This document shows positions 44,997 through 52,843 of a DNA stretch of 64,000 bases, piece by piece (within the stretch, counting starts at the first letter, position 1; each line of letters begins with the position of its first letter). This DNA comes from DATJLY01 sp035532935 (GTDB lineage Bacteria > Pseudomonadota > Alphaproteobacteria > ATCC43930 > CGMCC-115725). The stretch spans positions 1 through 64,000 of the forward strand of contig DATKQE010000008.1 in assembly GCA_035532935.1 (NCBI GenBank). The letters run 5' to 3'. The translations under genes were made by a program, and so were the position numbers. Below the pieces are notes generated by a model. The model was given only the letters and a program-made list of their open reading frames with translations. It ran no database searches and was not told the DNA's origin.

Positions 44997-45044
44997 AAAA
45001 CGACCTGTGTATATTATGGGAAATCAACTCGGAGCCCATCATAG
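44832..45044 (+). CDS. Possible provirus ORF crossing the right att junction
   Basis: 70-aa ORF starting MRLEISQGIEGP, with AAGGG 8 nt before the ATG, that reads through the 17-bp core and ends in host DNA ('GKSTRSPS'). In the excised circle the same frame would continue at 33896 and end at 33951, giving 82 aa and leading into the 33965 gene. The segment 'GPYRLRQVMVKT' is vaguely AlpA-like but the fold is not convincing. Confidence 0.35.
   Translation: MRLEISQGIEGPAPIGPYRLRQVMVKTNGALGHRRRAGRRVYSEEENGEATSGHNKTTCVYYGKSTRSPS
44997..45024 (+). other. Right provirus junction, dif-like site with degenerate XerC arm
   Basis: The centre TGTATA and XerD arm TTATGGGAAAT (45008-45024) are identical to the left site, but the XerC arm is AAAACGACCTG, unlike the TTATCGCATAA on the left. 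This asymmetry is what integration of a circle carrying an imperfect dif mimic would leave: one intact dif, one hybrid. The XerD arm also encodes the last codons and stop (TAA, 45014-45016) of the metallo-hydrolase gene. Confidence 0.8.
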
Positions 45045-45784
45045 CCGGGCTCGACGCCCGCCGGCAATTCGCGGCGCAGCGTGTCGTAATCGAGGCTCTC
45101 GTCCATATGCGTGAGGATGGCGCGGCGCGGCCGGACGCGCGCGATCCACTCCAGTGTCTGCCCCAGATGGCTGTGCGTTCGGTGCAGGGTGCGGCGCATG
45201 CAGTCGACGATCCAGACCTCGATGCCGTCGAGCGTGGCGAAGGCGCTCTCGTCGAGCCGGATCACATCGGTCGAATAGGCGAAACCGCCAAAGCGAAAGC
45301 CCAGGGTCGGCACGAAGCCGTGATCCTGCTCGAACGGTATCACCGCGATCCCGGCCACCTCGAATGGCCCGGTCACGGCGATGGGCTCGAGCACGGGCTT
45401 GTAGAACCCGGTCACCCCCGGCCGCTGCGGCGTGAAGACATAGCCGAACCGGGCCCGGATATCGGCCAGCGTACGGGCATCGGCATAGACCGGGAGCGGC
45501 TTTCGAATCAGATGGTTGACCGATCGAAGATCATCGATCCCGTGAAGATGGTCGGCATGGGCGTGGGTGAACAGCACGGCATCGAGCCCTTGCACATCGG
45601 CGTCAAGAAGCTGCTCGCGCATGTCGGGCGAAGTATCGATCAGCAGCCGCACGCCCTTGTCTTCGACCAGGGCCGACACGCGCCGGCGGCGATTCCGGGG
45701 GTTGGAGGGATCGCAGGCGCCCCAGTCGCCGCCGATCCGCGGCACGCCCCAGGACGGGCCGCAGCCGAGCATGGTGACGCGCAT
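45014..45784 (-). CDS. MBL-fold metallo-hydrolase (PhnP-like)
   Basis: 256-aa metallo-beta-lactamase-fold phosphodiesterase-like enzyme. It has 'LGCGPSWGVPRIGGDWGACDPSNPRNRRRRVSALV' (cysteines typical of PhnP-like members), the metal motif 'FTHAHADHLHGIDDL', 'EQDHG' and 'AILTHMDESLDYD'. Its last two codons and stop lie in the dif XerD arm. In the ancestor the mazG gene would have followed directly. Overlaps tatD by one base. Confidence 0.9.
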   Translation of the reverse strand: MRVTMLGCGPSWGVPRIGGDWGACDPSNPRNRRRRVSALVEDKGVRLLIDTSPDMREQLLDADVQGLDAVLFTHAHADHLHGIDDLRSVNHLIRKPLPVYADARTLADIRARFGYVFTPQRPGVTGFYKPVLEPIAVTGPFEVAGIAVIPFEQDHGFVPTLGFRFGGFAYSTDVIRLDESAFATLDGIEVWIVDCMRRTLHRTHSHLGQTLEWIARVRPRRAILTHMDESLDYDTLRRELPAGVEPGYDGLRVDFP

Positions 45785-46563
45785 TACCGCCCTGCCCGCC
45801 GCGCCGCCTTCGCGAACAGGCGGAAGAAATTGTCGGCGGTGTGCTGCGCCAGGGTCTCGACCGGAACCTCCTTGAGCGCCGCGACCGTGGCGGCGGTGTG
45901 GACGATAAAGGCCGGTTCGTTGGGGCGACCGCGCAAGGGAACGGGCGCGAGGTAGGGCGCGTCGGTCTCGATCAGCAGCCGCTCGAGCGGCAGGTCGCGG
46001 ACGATTGCCCGGAGCGCCGTCGCATTCTTGAACGTGACGATCCCGGACAGCGAGATGTAAAAGCCGATTTCCAGTGCTGCTTCCGCCAGTTCACGTCCGG
46101 TACTGAAGCAGTGGATGACGCCTCTTGGCGGGCGTTCCTCACGTAAAATCTGCATGGTTTCGGCATCCGCGTCGCGAGTATGGACGATCAGCGGCAGGCC
46201 GGTCGCGCGCGCCGCCGCGGCATGGGCGCGGAACAATTCGGCCTGACGCGCACGCGGGCTGTGGTCGTAATAGAAATCGAGTCCGGTCTCGCCGATCCCG
46301 ACGACCTTGGGATGTTCGGCGCGGGCGATCAGCGCGGCGGCATCGGCCTCGGGTTCGGCCGCCGCCTCGTGCGGATGAACGCCGACCGAGCACCAGATAT
46401 CGGGGTCGCCGGCGGCGATCGCAGCGACGTCGGCAAAGCCGTCGAGCCGCGTGCTGATGGTGAGCATGGTCTCGACCCCGGCCCGCCGCGCCCGCGCGAT
46501 GATCTCGGGCCGCTCCTCCGCGGTGGCGTAGTCGAGATGGCAATGGCTGTCGACGAGGTGCAC
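45784..46563 (-). CDS. tatD: TatD-family metal-dependent hydrolase
   Basis: 259-aa TIM-barrel DNase. Motifs are 'LVDSHCHLDY', 'SVGVHPHEAA', 'GIGETGLDFYY', 'VHTRDADAE', 'GVIHCFSTG' and 'IETDAPYLAPVPLRGRPNEP'. The GTG at 46563 was chosen because 'VHLVDSHCHLDY' is the normal family N-terminus; the open frame upstream is antisense-like filler. Confidence 0.93.
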   Translation of the reverse strand: MHLVDSHCHLDYATAEERPEIIARARRAGVETMLTISTRLDGFADVAAIAAGDPDIWCSVGVHPHEAAAEPEADAAALIARAEHPKVVGIGETGLDFYYDHSPRARQAELFRAHAAAARATGLPLIVHTRDADAETMQILREERPPRGVIHCFSTGRELAEAALEIGFYISLSGIVTFKNATALRAIVRDLPLERLLIETDAPYLAPVPLRGRPNEPAFIVHTAATVAALKEVPVETLAQHTADNFFRLFAKAARRAGR

Positions 46564-46583
46564 AGGCGGTCGCGCCGCCGCCG

Positions 46584-47324
46584 CTATTTCCGCAGGTAGT
46601 CGTGCACGACCTGGCCGAAGCCGAGAGTGAGGTCGGCGACGAAATGCACAGCCGAGACGATGTCCTGCACCGGCAGTTCGGAGAGCGGTGCCAGCGCGTG
46701 CCGGGCAAGCTGCAATCCCGCGGGGCCGGTCCACGCGCCCTTCAGCGTCACGTCCTCGAAATGGTATCGCACCAACTCGACGATGCGCGGCGTGCAGTCG
46801 ACATGCGGCACGATCTTGAGGAGATAATTGGGCTCGGTGAGATCGCGCTTCATCTCGTTCTCGTCACGGGTCTGGTACTTGTACCCCATCGTACCGGTGG
46901 CGAGGCGGATGCGGCCGTAATCGAGCGTACCGAGCAGCGTGTCGGTCTCGACCTTGAACGAGATGTTTGCGAGCTTCTCGGGGAATCCCCAGATCTCGCG
47001 GCCGCCGGCGAGCGGCGTCTCGGCATCGAGAAAGAGCGAATGCACGTAGCTGCCGGGCTTGCCGTCATAGGTGACGGGGATCACCTGGCCCGAGCCGCGA
47101 TATTCACCGAATCCCGAGGAGTCCGGCATGCGGATGAACTGATAGCGCACCAGCGGCGCCGCCACCTTCAGCGGTTCGGGCACCACGCGGGCGAGCACCT
47201 CGGGATCGGTGCGATAGGTGATGACGAGATATTCGCGGTCGATGAAGCGATAGGGCCCCCGCGGAAAGGACGGGCTCGTCAGCGGCATCGCAAATGCCGT
47301 GCGCTTCACATCCTCGATCTTCAC
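46584..47324 (-). CDS. Acetoacetate decarboxylase-like protein with altered active site
   Basis: 246 aa of the ADC superfamily ('YLVITYRTDPEVLARVVPEPL', 'GREIWGFPEKLANISFK', 'PHVDCTPRIVELVRYHFE'). In acetoacetate decarboxylase the Schiff-base lysine is the first Lys of a Pro-Lys-Lys-Leu segment; here it reads Pro-Glu-Lys-Leu. It may therefore use the remaining lysine or catalyse something else. It sits between tatD and a response regulator. Confidence 0.8.
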   Translation of the reverse strand: MKIEDVKRTAFAMPLTSPSFPRGPYRFIDREYLVITYRTDPEVLARVVPEPLKVAAPLVRYQFIRMPDSSGFGEYRGSGQVIPVTYDGKPGSYVHSLFLDAETPLAGGREIWGFPEKLANISFKVETDTLLGTLDYGRIRLATGTMGYKYQTRDENEMKRDLTEPNYLLKIVPHVDCTPRIVELVRYHFEDVTLKGAWTGPAGLQLARHALAPLSELPVQDIVSAVHFVADLTLGFGQVVHDYLRK

Positions 47325-47467
47325 GCCTGCCTCCTCTGCCTCGGCCGTTCCGCTCGAGGCGAAACTCTAGGCGCAGGCGGCAGGAAAAGGAAGCGCGGGT
47401 TGAAGCCGCATGCCGGATCTCCGGCGCGAAAGAGCCTGAGCCGCACGTGACTGGAGGCAGGCCGGAG

Positions 47468-47848
47468 TCAGGATTGCGGCGCTTTGGCGATGAGACGTTC
47501 GAGAATCGCGGTAAGGTCACCGGCGCGGAAGGGCTTCGCGATGATCTCATCGGCGCCGAGACGTTGGGCGAATTCCAGATAGGCGTTGTTGTCCCGTCCA
47601 CCCCCGCCCGACATGGCGACAATGCGGATATCGGGGTATTCGCGCCGGAGTTCGCGGATGGTCTCGATCCCCTCCTTCCCGGGCATCACAATGTCGGTGA
47701 TGACGACATCGACGACGGTGGTCCGGCAGAATTGCAATCCCTCGGCTCCATCGCGCGCCTCGAGAACGTCATATCCCGCATTCACCAGAATGCCGCTGAC
47801 CATCTGGCGGATTTTCCGTTCGTCATCGATGACTAAAATGACTGACAT
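47468..47848 (-). CDS. Orphan CheY-like response regulator
   Basis: 126 aa consisting of a single receiver domain: acidic 'VIDDERK', phospho-acceptor Asp in 'VVITDIVMPGKEGI', Ser switch in 'IVAMSGGG' and Lys in 'IAKPFRAGDL'. No output domain and no neighbouring kinase, so it probably works in a phosphorelay or by protein contact. Confidence 0.9.
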   Translation of the reverse strand: MSVILVIDDERKIRQMVSGILVNAGYDVLEARDGAEGLQFCRTTVVDVVITDIVMPGKEGIETIRELRREYPDIRIVAMSGGGGRDNNAYLEFAQRLGADEIIAKPFRAGDLTAILERLIAKAPQS

Positions 47849-48205
47849 GCGCGCCTCCGGCTCCGCTCGCGACGGCTGATTCGCGTTGCGCCGGATGGAC
47901 GATTCCGGGCGGAAAATGCTGCATTTGCCGTCGTCTCATCAGGATTTGCCCGTATTCTTCGGCGGCCCGACCTGACACTCCTGCGCGCACCGGCACGCAG
48001 GAGGACCGCCACCATCATCTCCGCGGCTCGTATAGTCCGTTCGGCCGGCAAGTTGTGATGGACTTTTTGTGGCTTTCGTTGGTTAATGCTCTCGTCCGTC
48101 AACGAGACGACGATGCCGATCATCGGCGCCAATACTTCGATCGATCCAGCCGCGGCGCCATAATACTACGGTTACTGCACGGATCGGCGGTGGGAGCGGC
48201 TGCAG
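47849..48205. other. Intergenic region between the response regulator and metG
   Basis: About 357 bp. An ORF on the minus strand (47833-48132) is Arg/Ser-rich, has no domain and overlaps the response regulator start, so I consider it spurious. The region presumably contains the response-regulator promoter. No hairpin or repeat stood out. Confidence 0.4.
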
Positions 48206-49750
48206 CTATGCGGGGGTCGATCCCGCGCCCTCGACAAAGCGCGGAAAGATACCCTCGGGCGCAGGCAGCGCCGTGCCGGGCGCGAGTGGATGGGCGGCGA
48301 GCGCGGCGAAGCTGCGCCGCTCCGGCGGCTGGGCGAGCTGGTCGAGCAAGCGCGCGGCCGCTTGCGGCACCACCGGTTGCACCAGGATGGCGAGGTGGCG
48401 GATGGTCTCGGCGAGGACGTAGAGCACTGTCGCCATCCGCGCCGGGTCGCTGCGCCGCAGCGCCCAGGGCGCCTGCTCGTCGACATAGCGGTTGGCATCG
48501 GCCACGACCTGCCAGAGAAGCTCGAGCGCGCGGTGGAAGGACTGCTCGGCATATTCGGCCCGCGCCTTGTCGAGAAGCCCGCGCGCCGCCGCCAGGAGCG
48601 CCTCGTCGGCCGGAGCGAGCGCGCCCGGCGTCGGCACCTTCCCCGCGCAATTGCGGTTGATCATCGCCAGCACGCGCTGGGCGAGATTGCCGAAATCGTT
48701 GGCGAGATCGCCGTTGATGCGGTTCACCACGGCGCGGTGGGAGAAATCGCCGTCGCCGCCGAAGGGCAGCTCGCGCAACATGAAATAGCGCACCGAATCG
48801 ACGCCGTATTGCTCGACCAGTTGCTGCGGCGGGATGAAATTGCCAAGCGATTTCGACATTTTCTGGCCTTCGACGGTCCACCAGCCATGGGCGAAAACGC
48901 GCCGCGGCGGGGCGAGGTCGGCCGCCATCAGAAAGGCCGGCCAATAGACGCAATGGAAGCGCACGATGTCCTTGCCGACCATGTGCAGATCGGCGGGCCA
49001 GAAGCGGCGGAAGCTCGCGCTCTCGATGTCGGGATAGCCGACGGCGGTGAGGTAGTTGGTGAGCGCGTCGAGCCAGACATACATGACATGCTTCGGATCG
49101 CCCGGCACGTCGATGCCCCAAGAGAAGCTGGTACGCGAGATCGACAGATCCTTGAGGCCGCCGCGGACGAAGCTCATCACCTCGTTGCGGCGCGCGCGCG
49201 GCGCGATGAATTCGGGATGGCGCTCGTAATGCGCCATCAGCCGGTCCTGCCACGCCGATAGGCGGAAGAAATAATTCTCCTCCTCCACCCATTCGACCTC
49301 GGCGCCGGTGGGCGCCTTGCCGTTAACGAGTTCGCTCTCGTCGAAGAACGCCTCGTCACGCACCGAATACCAGCCGGCGAACTTGCCGAGATAGATCTCG
49401 CCGCGGCGTTGCAGTTCGTCCCACAGGGCCTGGCTGGCGCGGATGTGGCGCGGCTCGGTGGTGCGGATGAAATCGTCGTTGGAGATGTTCATGAGCTGCG
49501 CCATGGCGCGGAAGTTCTGCGACACGCGGTCGCAGAATTCCTGCGGCGCGATCCCTGCGGCGCGCGCCGCCTTGTCGACCTTCTGGCCGTGCTCGTCGGT
49601 GCCGGTGAGGAACATGACATCGCGCCCGTCGAGCCGAAGGAACCGGGCGAGCGCATCGGTCGCGACCGTCGTATAGGCATGACCGATATGCGGCGAATCG
49701 TTCACGTAGTAGATCGGCGTGGTGAGGTAATACGGGTCGCCGCCGCTCAT
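48206..49750 (-). CDS. metG: Methionyl-tRNA synthetase
   Basis: 514-aa class Ia synthetase. 'PIYYVNDSPHIGHAYTTVATD' contains the HIGH-type motif and 'GQKMSKSLGNFI' the KMSKS loop. 'WLDALTNYLTAVGYPD' is the connective region. It is the short type without a C-terminal dimerisation domain. Followed upstream on the same strand by holB and tmk, a classic alphaproteobacterial block. Confidence 0.96.
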   Translation of the reverse strand: MSGGDPYYLTTPIYYVNDSPHIGHAYTTVATDALARFLRLDGRDVMFLTGTDEHGQKVDKAARAAGIAPQEFCDRVSQNFRAMAQLMNISNDDFIRTTEPRHIRASQALWDELQRRGEIYLGKFAGWYSVRDEAFFDESELVNGKAPTGAEVEWVEEENYFFRLSAWQDRLMAHYERHPEFIAPRARRNEVMSFVRGGLKDLSISRTSFSWGIDVPGDPKHVMYVWLDALTNYLTAVGYPDIESASFRRFWPADLHMVGKDIVRFHCVYWPAFLMAADLAPPRRVFAHGWWTVEGQKMSKSLGNFIPPQQLVEQYGVDSVRYFMLRELPFGGDGDFSHRAVVNRINGDLANDFGNLAQRVLAMINRNCAGKVPTPGALAPADEALLAAARGLLDKARAEYAEQSFHRALELLWQVVADANRYVDEQAPWALRRSDPARMATVLYVLAETIRHLAILVQPVVPQAAARLLDQLAQPPERRSFAALAAHPLAPGTALPAPEGIFPRFVEGAGSTPA

Positions 49751-49771
49751 TCGTGCCTTCCTTGCGCCAGC

Positions 49772-50902
49772 CTAGCGCGCAGCCGCCTCGAGCGCGAAAA
49801 AGGCGTTCAGCACGACCTGCTTGCGGTCGAGGTTGATGCTGTCCGCCTCATCGAAGAGATGGCCAAGGTTTTCCCATACCTCGACCCATTGATCAAGGCT
49901 GCGGCGCGCGGCGAGTCGCTGCATCGCCTCGACCTCGCCTGGCAGGACCGCCGTCTCCCCGCCCTCGCCCGCCGCCAGCGCGACCATGCGGGCGATCCAG
50001 CCCGGTAGCAGCTCGCTCACGAGGGCGAAACCGTCCTCGGCATCGTTCCGCGCGATGCGGTCGGCGAAACCGTGCAGCGCCTCGCCGTCGAGTAGCGGCA
50101 GCGGCGCGATCAACCCGAACAGTTGGCGATACAGCTCGAGCCCTTCGGCCGAGGCCAACGCCAGCGCGCGGCCGATGCTGCCGTGGGCGAGCTGGGCGAT
50201 GCGGCGCGTGTCGTCGGCGCCGAGCGCAGGAAGCCGGCGCCGCAGCGCCGCCTCGACCGCCTCGCACGGCAAGGGCTTCAACGCCAGCCGCCTACAGCGC
50301 GAGCGGATCGTCGGCGTCAGCCGGCCCGGATTCTCGCTCACCAGCATCAGCACCGCGCGCGCCGGTGGCTCTTCCAGGATTTTCAGCACCGCATTGGCCG
50401 CATTGCGGTTCATGGCGTCGGCACCGTCGAGAATCACGACGCGCCAGCCGCCCTCGGCGGCGGTGAGGCGCAGGAACCCGACGATGCTGCGCGTGTCGGC
50501 GACGACGATCTCGCTGCGGAGCCGGCGGCGGCGCGGATCGTAGCCGCGCTCGACCACCAGGAGATCGGGATGGCCGCCCGAAGCGACACGGCGGAACGCC
50601 GGGCTGTCCGGCGCCAGCGCCAGACCGGATGGCGGCGGCGCGGCAAACAACCCCTGCCCCGTACGCTCGCTTTCGGCGAGAAGAAAGCGCGCGAAGCGGA
50701 ACGCCAGCGTTGCCTTGCCGATGCCGCGCGGGCCGGTGAGGAGCCAGGCATGCGGGAGCCGTCCCGCGCGATAGGCGGCGAAGAGTGCCGCCTCGGCCGT
50801 GTCATGGCCGATCAGGTCCGGATTCTCGCGTGGCAGCAGAACCGCGCCCGCACCCGGTCCCGCCGCAGCGATGTCGTCGTCGTCGTCGGGCTCGCCACTC
50901 AT
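49772..50902 (-). CDS. holB: DNA polymerase III delta' subunit
   Basis: 376-aa clamp-loader subunit. It has 'LIGHDTAEAALFAAYRAGRLPHAWLLTGPRGIGKATLAFRFARFLL' (P-loop-like), the sensor region 'RVVILDGADAMNRNAANAVLKILEEPPARAVLMLVS' and 'TIRSRCRRLALKPL'. Stop-to-start spacing to metG is 21 nt. Confidence 0.93.
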   Translation of the reverse strand: MSGEPDDDDDIAAAGPGAGAVLLPRENPDLIGHDTAEAALFAAYRAGRLPHAWLLTGPRGIGKATLAFRFARFLLAESERTGQGLFAAPPPSGLALAPDSPAFRRVASGGHPDLLVVERGYDPRRRRLRSEIVVADTRSIVGFLRLTAAEGGWRVVILDGADAMNRNAANAVLKILEEPPARAVLMLVSENPGRLTPTIRSRCRRLALKPLPCEAVEAALRRRLPALGADDTRRIAQLAHGSIGRALALASAEGLELYRQLFGLIAPLPLLDGEALHGFADRIARNDAEDGFALVSELLPGWIARMVALAAGEGGETAVLPGEVEAMQRLAARRSLDQWVEVWENLGHLFDEADSINLDRKQVVLNAFFALEAAAR

Positions 50903-50989
50903 GGCCGCGCGAGTCTAGGCGATGCACCGGGATCGGGCCAGGGCAACCGGCAGATCACGCCGGCACGGCCGGCGGCCCGCGCCATGGGA

Positions 50990-51637
50990 TCAGATCGGGA
51001 GTTGCAGCCGATCGCGGATCGCGGCGGCGACGGCTTCATGCACCGTTGCCGTATCGGGACGGGCGTCGATCACGACGCAGCGTTGCGGTTCGCGGCGGGC
51101 GATGTCGAGAAAGCCCTGTCGCAGGCGGTCGTGGAATTCGAGCGGCATCCGCTCGAACCGCGTTGCCGCGACGGCACGGCGGGACGTGCGGGCCAGACCC
51201 TCGGCCACGGGAAGATCGAAGATCAACGTGAGATCGGGCGCAAACCCGTCGGCGATGAGCCGATGGAGCTCGATCAGCCGCTCGCGCGCCAGGCCGCGGC
51301 CCCAGCCCTGATAGGCCTCGGTGGAGTCGGCGAAGCGGTCGCATAGGACGATGCGGCCGGAATCGAGCGCGGGCCACACCGTGGCGACAAGGTGGCTGCG
51401 CCGCGCCGCGACCATGAGCAGCGCCTCGCATTCCGCGTCCCAGCGCTCGGGCGCGCCAGCGAGGAGAAGCTCGCGCAGCGCTTCCGCGCCCGGCGAGCCG
51501 CCGGGCTCGCGCGTCGTCATCGCATCGATGCCGCTTCGCGCGAGCGCCGCTGCGAGCAGCGCGATCTGTGTGGTCTTGCCGGCGCCTTCGCCGCCCTCGA
51601 AGGTGATGAAGCGGCCCCGACTCAGTGCCTGCCCCAC
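50990..51637 (-). CDS. tmk: Thymidylate kinase
   Basis: 215-aa dTMP kinase. P-loop 'FITFEGGEGAGKTTQIALLAAAL', 'TTREPGGSPGAEALRELLL', 'LCDRFADSTEAYQGWGRGL' (DR motif) and 'LTLIFDLPVAEGLARTSRR'. The start overlaps the end of dacA by 16 nt. Confidence 0.95.
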   Translation of the reverse strand: MGQALSRGRFITFEGGEGAGKTTQIALLAAALARSGIDAMTTREPGGSPGAEALRELLLAGAPERWDAECEALLMVAARRSHLVATVWPALDSGRIVLCDRFADSTEAYQGWGRGLARERLIELHRLIADGFAPDLTLIFDLPVAEGLARTSRRAVAATRFERMPLEFHDRLRQGFLDIARREPQRCVVIDARPDTATVHEAVAAAIRDRLQLPI

Positions 51638-52779
51638 AGGAAGTAACCGGCGGCCGCAGCGACGCGTCCCAGCGGATTGAGCTGTGCCACCGGCTGTGCC
51701 GCGATGAGCGGGACTTCGATCGGCTTCATGGTCGGCGCTGTGACCTCCAATTTGCCGACCGGTTCGCCCTTGGTGACGGGCGCCTTCACCTCGCCGTCAT
51801 AGACGGCGGTCACCTTCGCCGCGCGGCGATCCCCGCGCGGCAGGGTGACGACGATATCCTTGGCCGTCGTCGCCGGCACCTTGCTCTCCTCGCCGAGCCA
51901 CACCGGTGCATTGTCGACCGGATCACCGGCCTTGACGATGGTGTAATCGTTGAACGCGCGGTACGTCCATTCCAGGACCTTCTGGCCCTCGTTCGAGCGC
52001 TCCTGCATGCTCTTCATCCCGGCGAGGACGACGATCACGCGGCGGCCGCTGCGCAGCGCCGATGCCGCAAGGCTATAGCCCGCCGCCTCGGTATGGCCGG
52101 TCTTGATCCCGTCGACGCCGAGATCCTTGTAGAGCAGCGGATTGCGGTTGCCTTGCTTGATATTGTTATACGTGAATTCCTTCTCGGCCTCGTAGTGATA
52201 GTGCTCGGGGAAGTCGGCGATGAGATGGTCGGCGAGCATCGTGAGGTCGTGAACCGTGGTGTATTCCTCGGGATCGGGCAGGCCGTCGACATCGGCGAAA
52301 TGCGTGTGGGTGAGGCCAAGCTTCTTCGCGGTGGCATTCATCTGCGCGACGAAGGCGTCCGTGCTGCCGGCAAGTCCCTCGGCAAGAACGACGCACGCAT
52401 CGTTCCCGGAAACAATGATCATGCCGCGAATGAGGTCTCTGATCGACACGCGTCCGCCGAGCGGAACGAACATGTTCGATTCGTCGGTCTTGTGCTTGGC
52501 CCAGGCCTTCTCGCTCACCGGGAGCAGGTCGTCCATCTTCGCCTGCCCCTTCTTGAGGTAGTCGAAGACGACATAAGCGGTCATCATCTTGCTCAGAGAC
52601 GCCGGCCCGATGCGAACGTCTCCATTCTTGTCAAGCAGGACCGCGCCGGTGTTGAAGTCGATCGCATAGGCGTACTGCGCCGTGGTGTCGATCGTCGGCA
52701 TGGCCTCGTCGGCAGCGGCTGCCGGCCCCGCCAGTGCAAGCCCCAACCCGACGACACAGAACAGCTTCCAATCCTTCAT
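51622..52779 (-). CDS. dacA: D-alanyl-D-alanine carboxypeptidase (PBP5/6 family)
   Basis: 385 aa. The signal peptide ends near 'PAAAAD'. Penicillin-binding motifs are SxxK 'ASLSKMMTAYV', SxN 'VSGNDACVVLAEGLAG' and KTG 'DGIKTGHTEAAGYSLAAS'. The PBP5-like C-terminal domain follows. It trims peptidoglycan stem peptides in the periplasm. The ATG at 52779 was chosen for the signal peptide and the GAGGGTGG upstream. Confidence 0.94.
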   Translation of the reverse strand: MKDWKLFCVVGLGLALAGPAAAADEAMPTIDTTAQYAYAIDFNTGAVLLDKNGDVRIGPASLSKMMTAYVVFDYLKKGQAKMDDLLPVSEKAWAKHKTDESNMFVPLGGRVSIRDLIRGMIIVSGNDACVVLAEGLAGSTDAFVAQMNATAKKLGLTHTHFADVDGLPDPEEYTTVHDLTMLADHLIADFPEHYHYEAEKEFTYNNIKQGNRNPLLYKDLGVDGIKTGHTEAAGYSLAASALRSGRRVIVVLAGMKSMQERSNEGQKVLEWTYRAFNDYTIVKAGDPVDNAPVWLGEESKVPATTAKDIVVTLPRGDRRAAKVTAVYDGEVKAPVTKGEPVGKLEVTAPTMKPIEVPLIAAQPVAQLNPLGRVAAAAGYFLWGRH

Positions 52780-52843
52780 GGTACCACCCTCGGCCACGAC
52801 AGACGCTGCGAGGATAACCTGAATTGCGCCAGAATTGTGATGC

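Larger units (their letters stand above)
33879..45024. mobile_element. Integrated tailless provirus (candidate double-jelly-roll capsid lineage)
   Basis: An 11,129-bp element between two copies of TGTATATTATGGGAAAT. Nearly all genes run on the minus strand in a tight overlapping cascade. Content is an HUH rolling-circle Rep, a P-loop packaging-type ATPase, a 358-aa candidate major capsid protein, a lytic transglycosylase, a possible spike/structural protein, about ten small hydrophobic proteins and small early genes including DUF736. No integrase, portal, terminase large subunit or tail gene was found. The size and gene set resemble corticovirus PM2 and FLiP-type membrane-containing phages rather than tailed phages. 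Confidence 0.85.

Noticed and set aside
33896..45007. Phage integrase or transposase for the provirus
   Set aside because: Every ORF in the element was read for tyrosine or serine recombinase motifs and DDE residues and none was convincing. The dif-like borders explain integration without one.
33879..45024. Defective tailed prophage or plasmid-derived island
   Set aside because: No portal, large terminase, tape measure, tail, conjugation or partition genes. The capsid candidate, packaging-type ATPase, transglycosylase and membrane proteins form a coherent tailless-virus set.
44832..45044. AlpA-type excisionase at the right end
   Set aside because: 'GPYRLRQVMVKT' is suggestive, but the rest of the helix-turn-helix is absent in this frame and only partly appears after a hypothetical frameshift.
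47833..48132. 99-aa minus-strand ORF before the response regulator
   Set aside because: Arg/Ser-rich, no domain, overlaps the response-regulator start and has no convincing ribosome-binding site.
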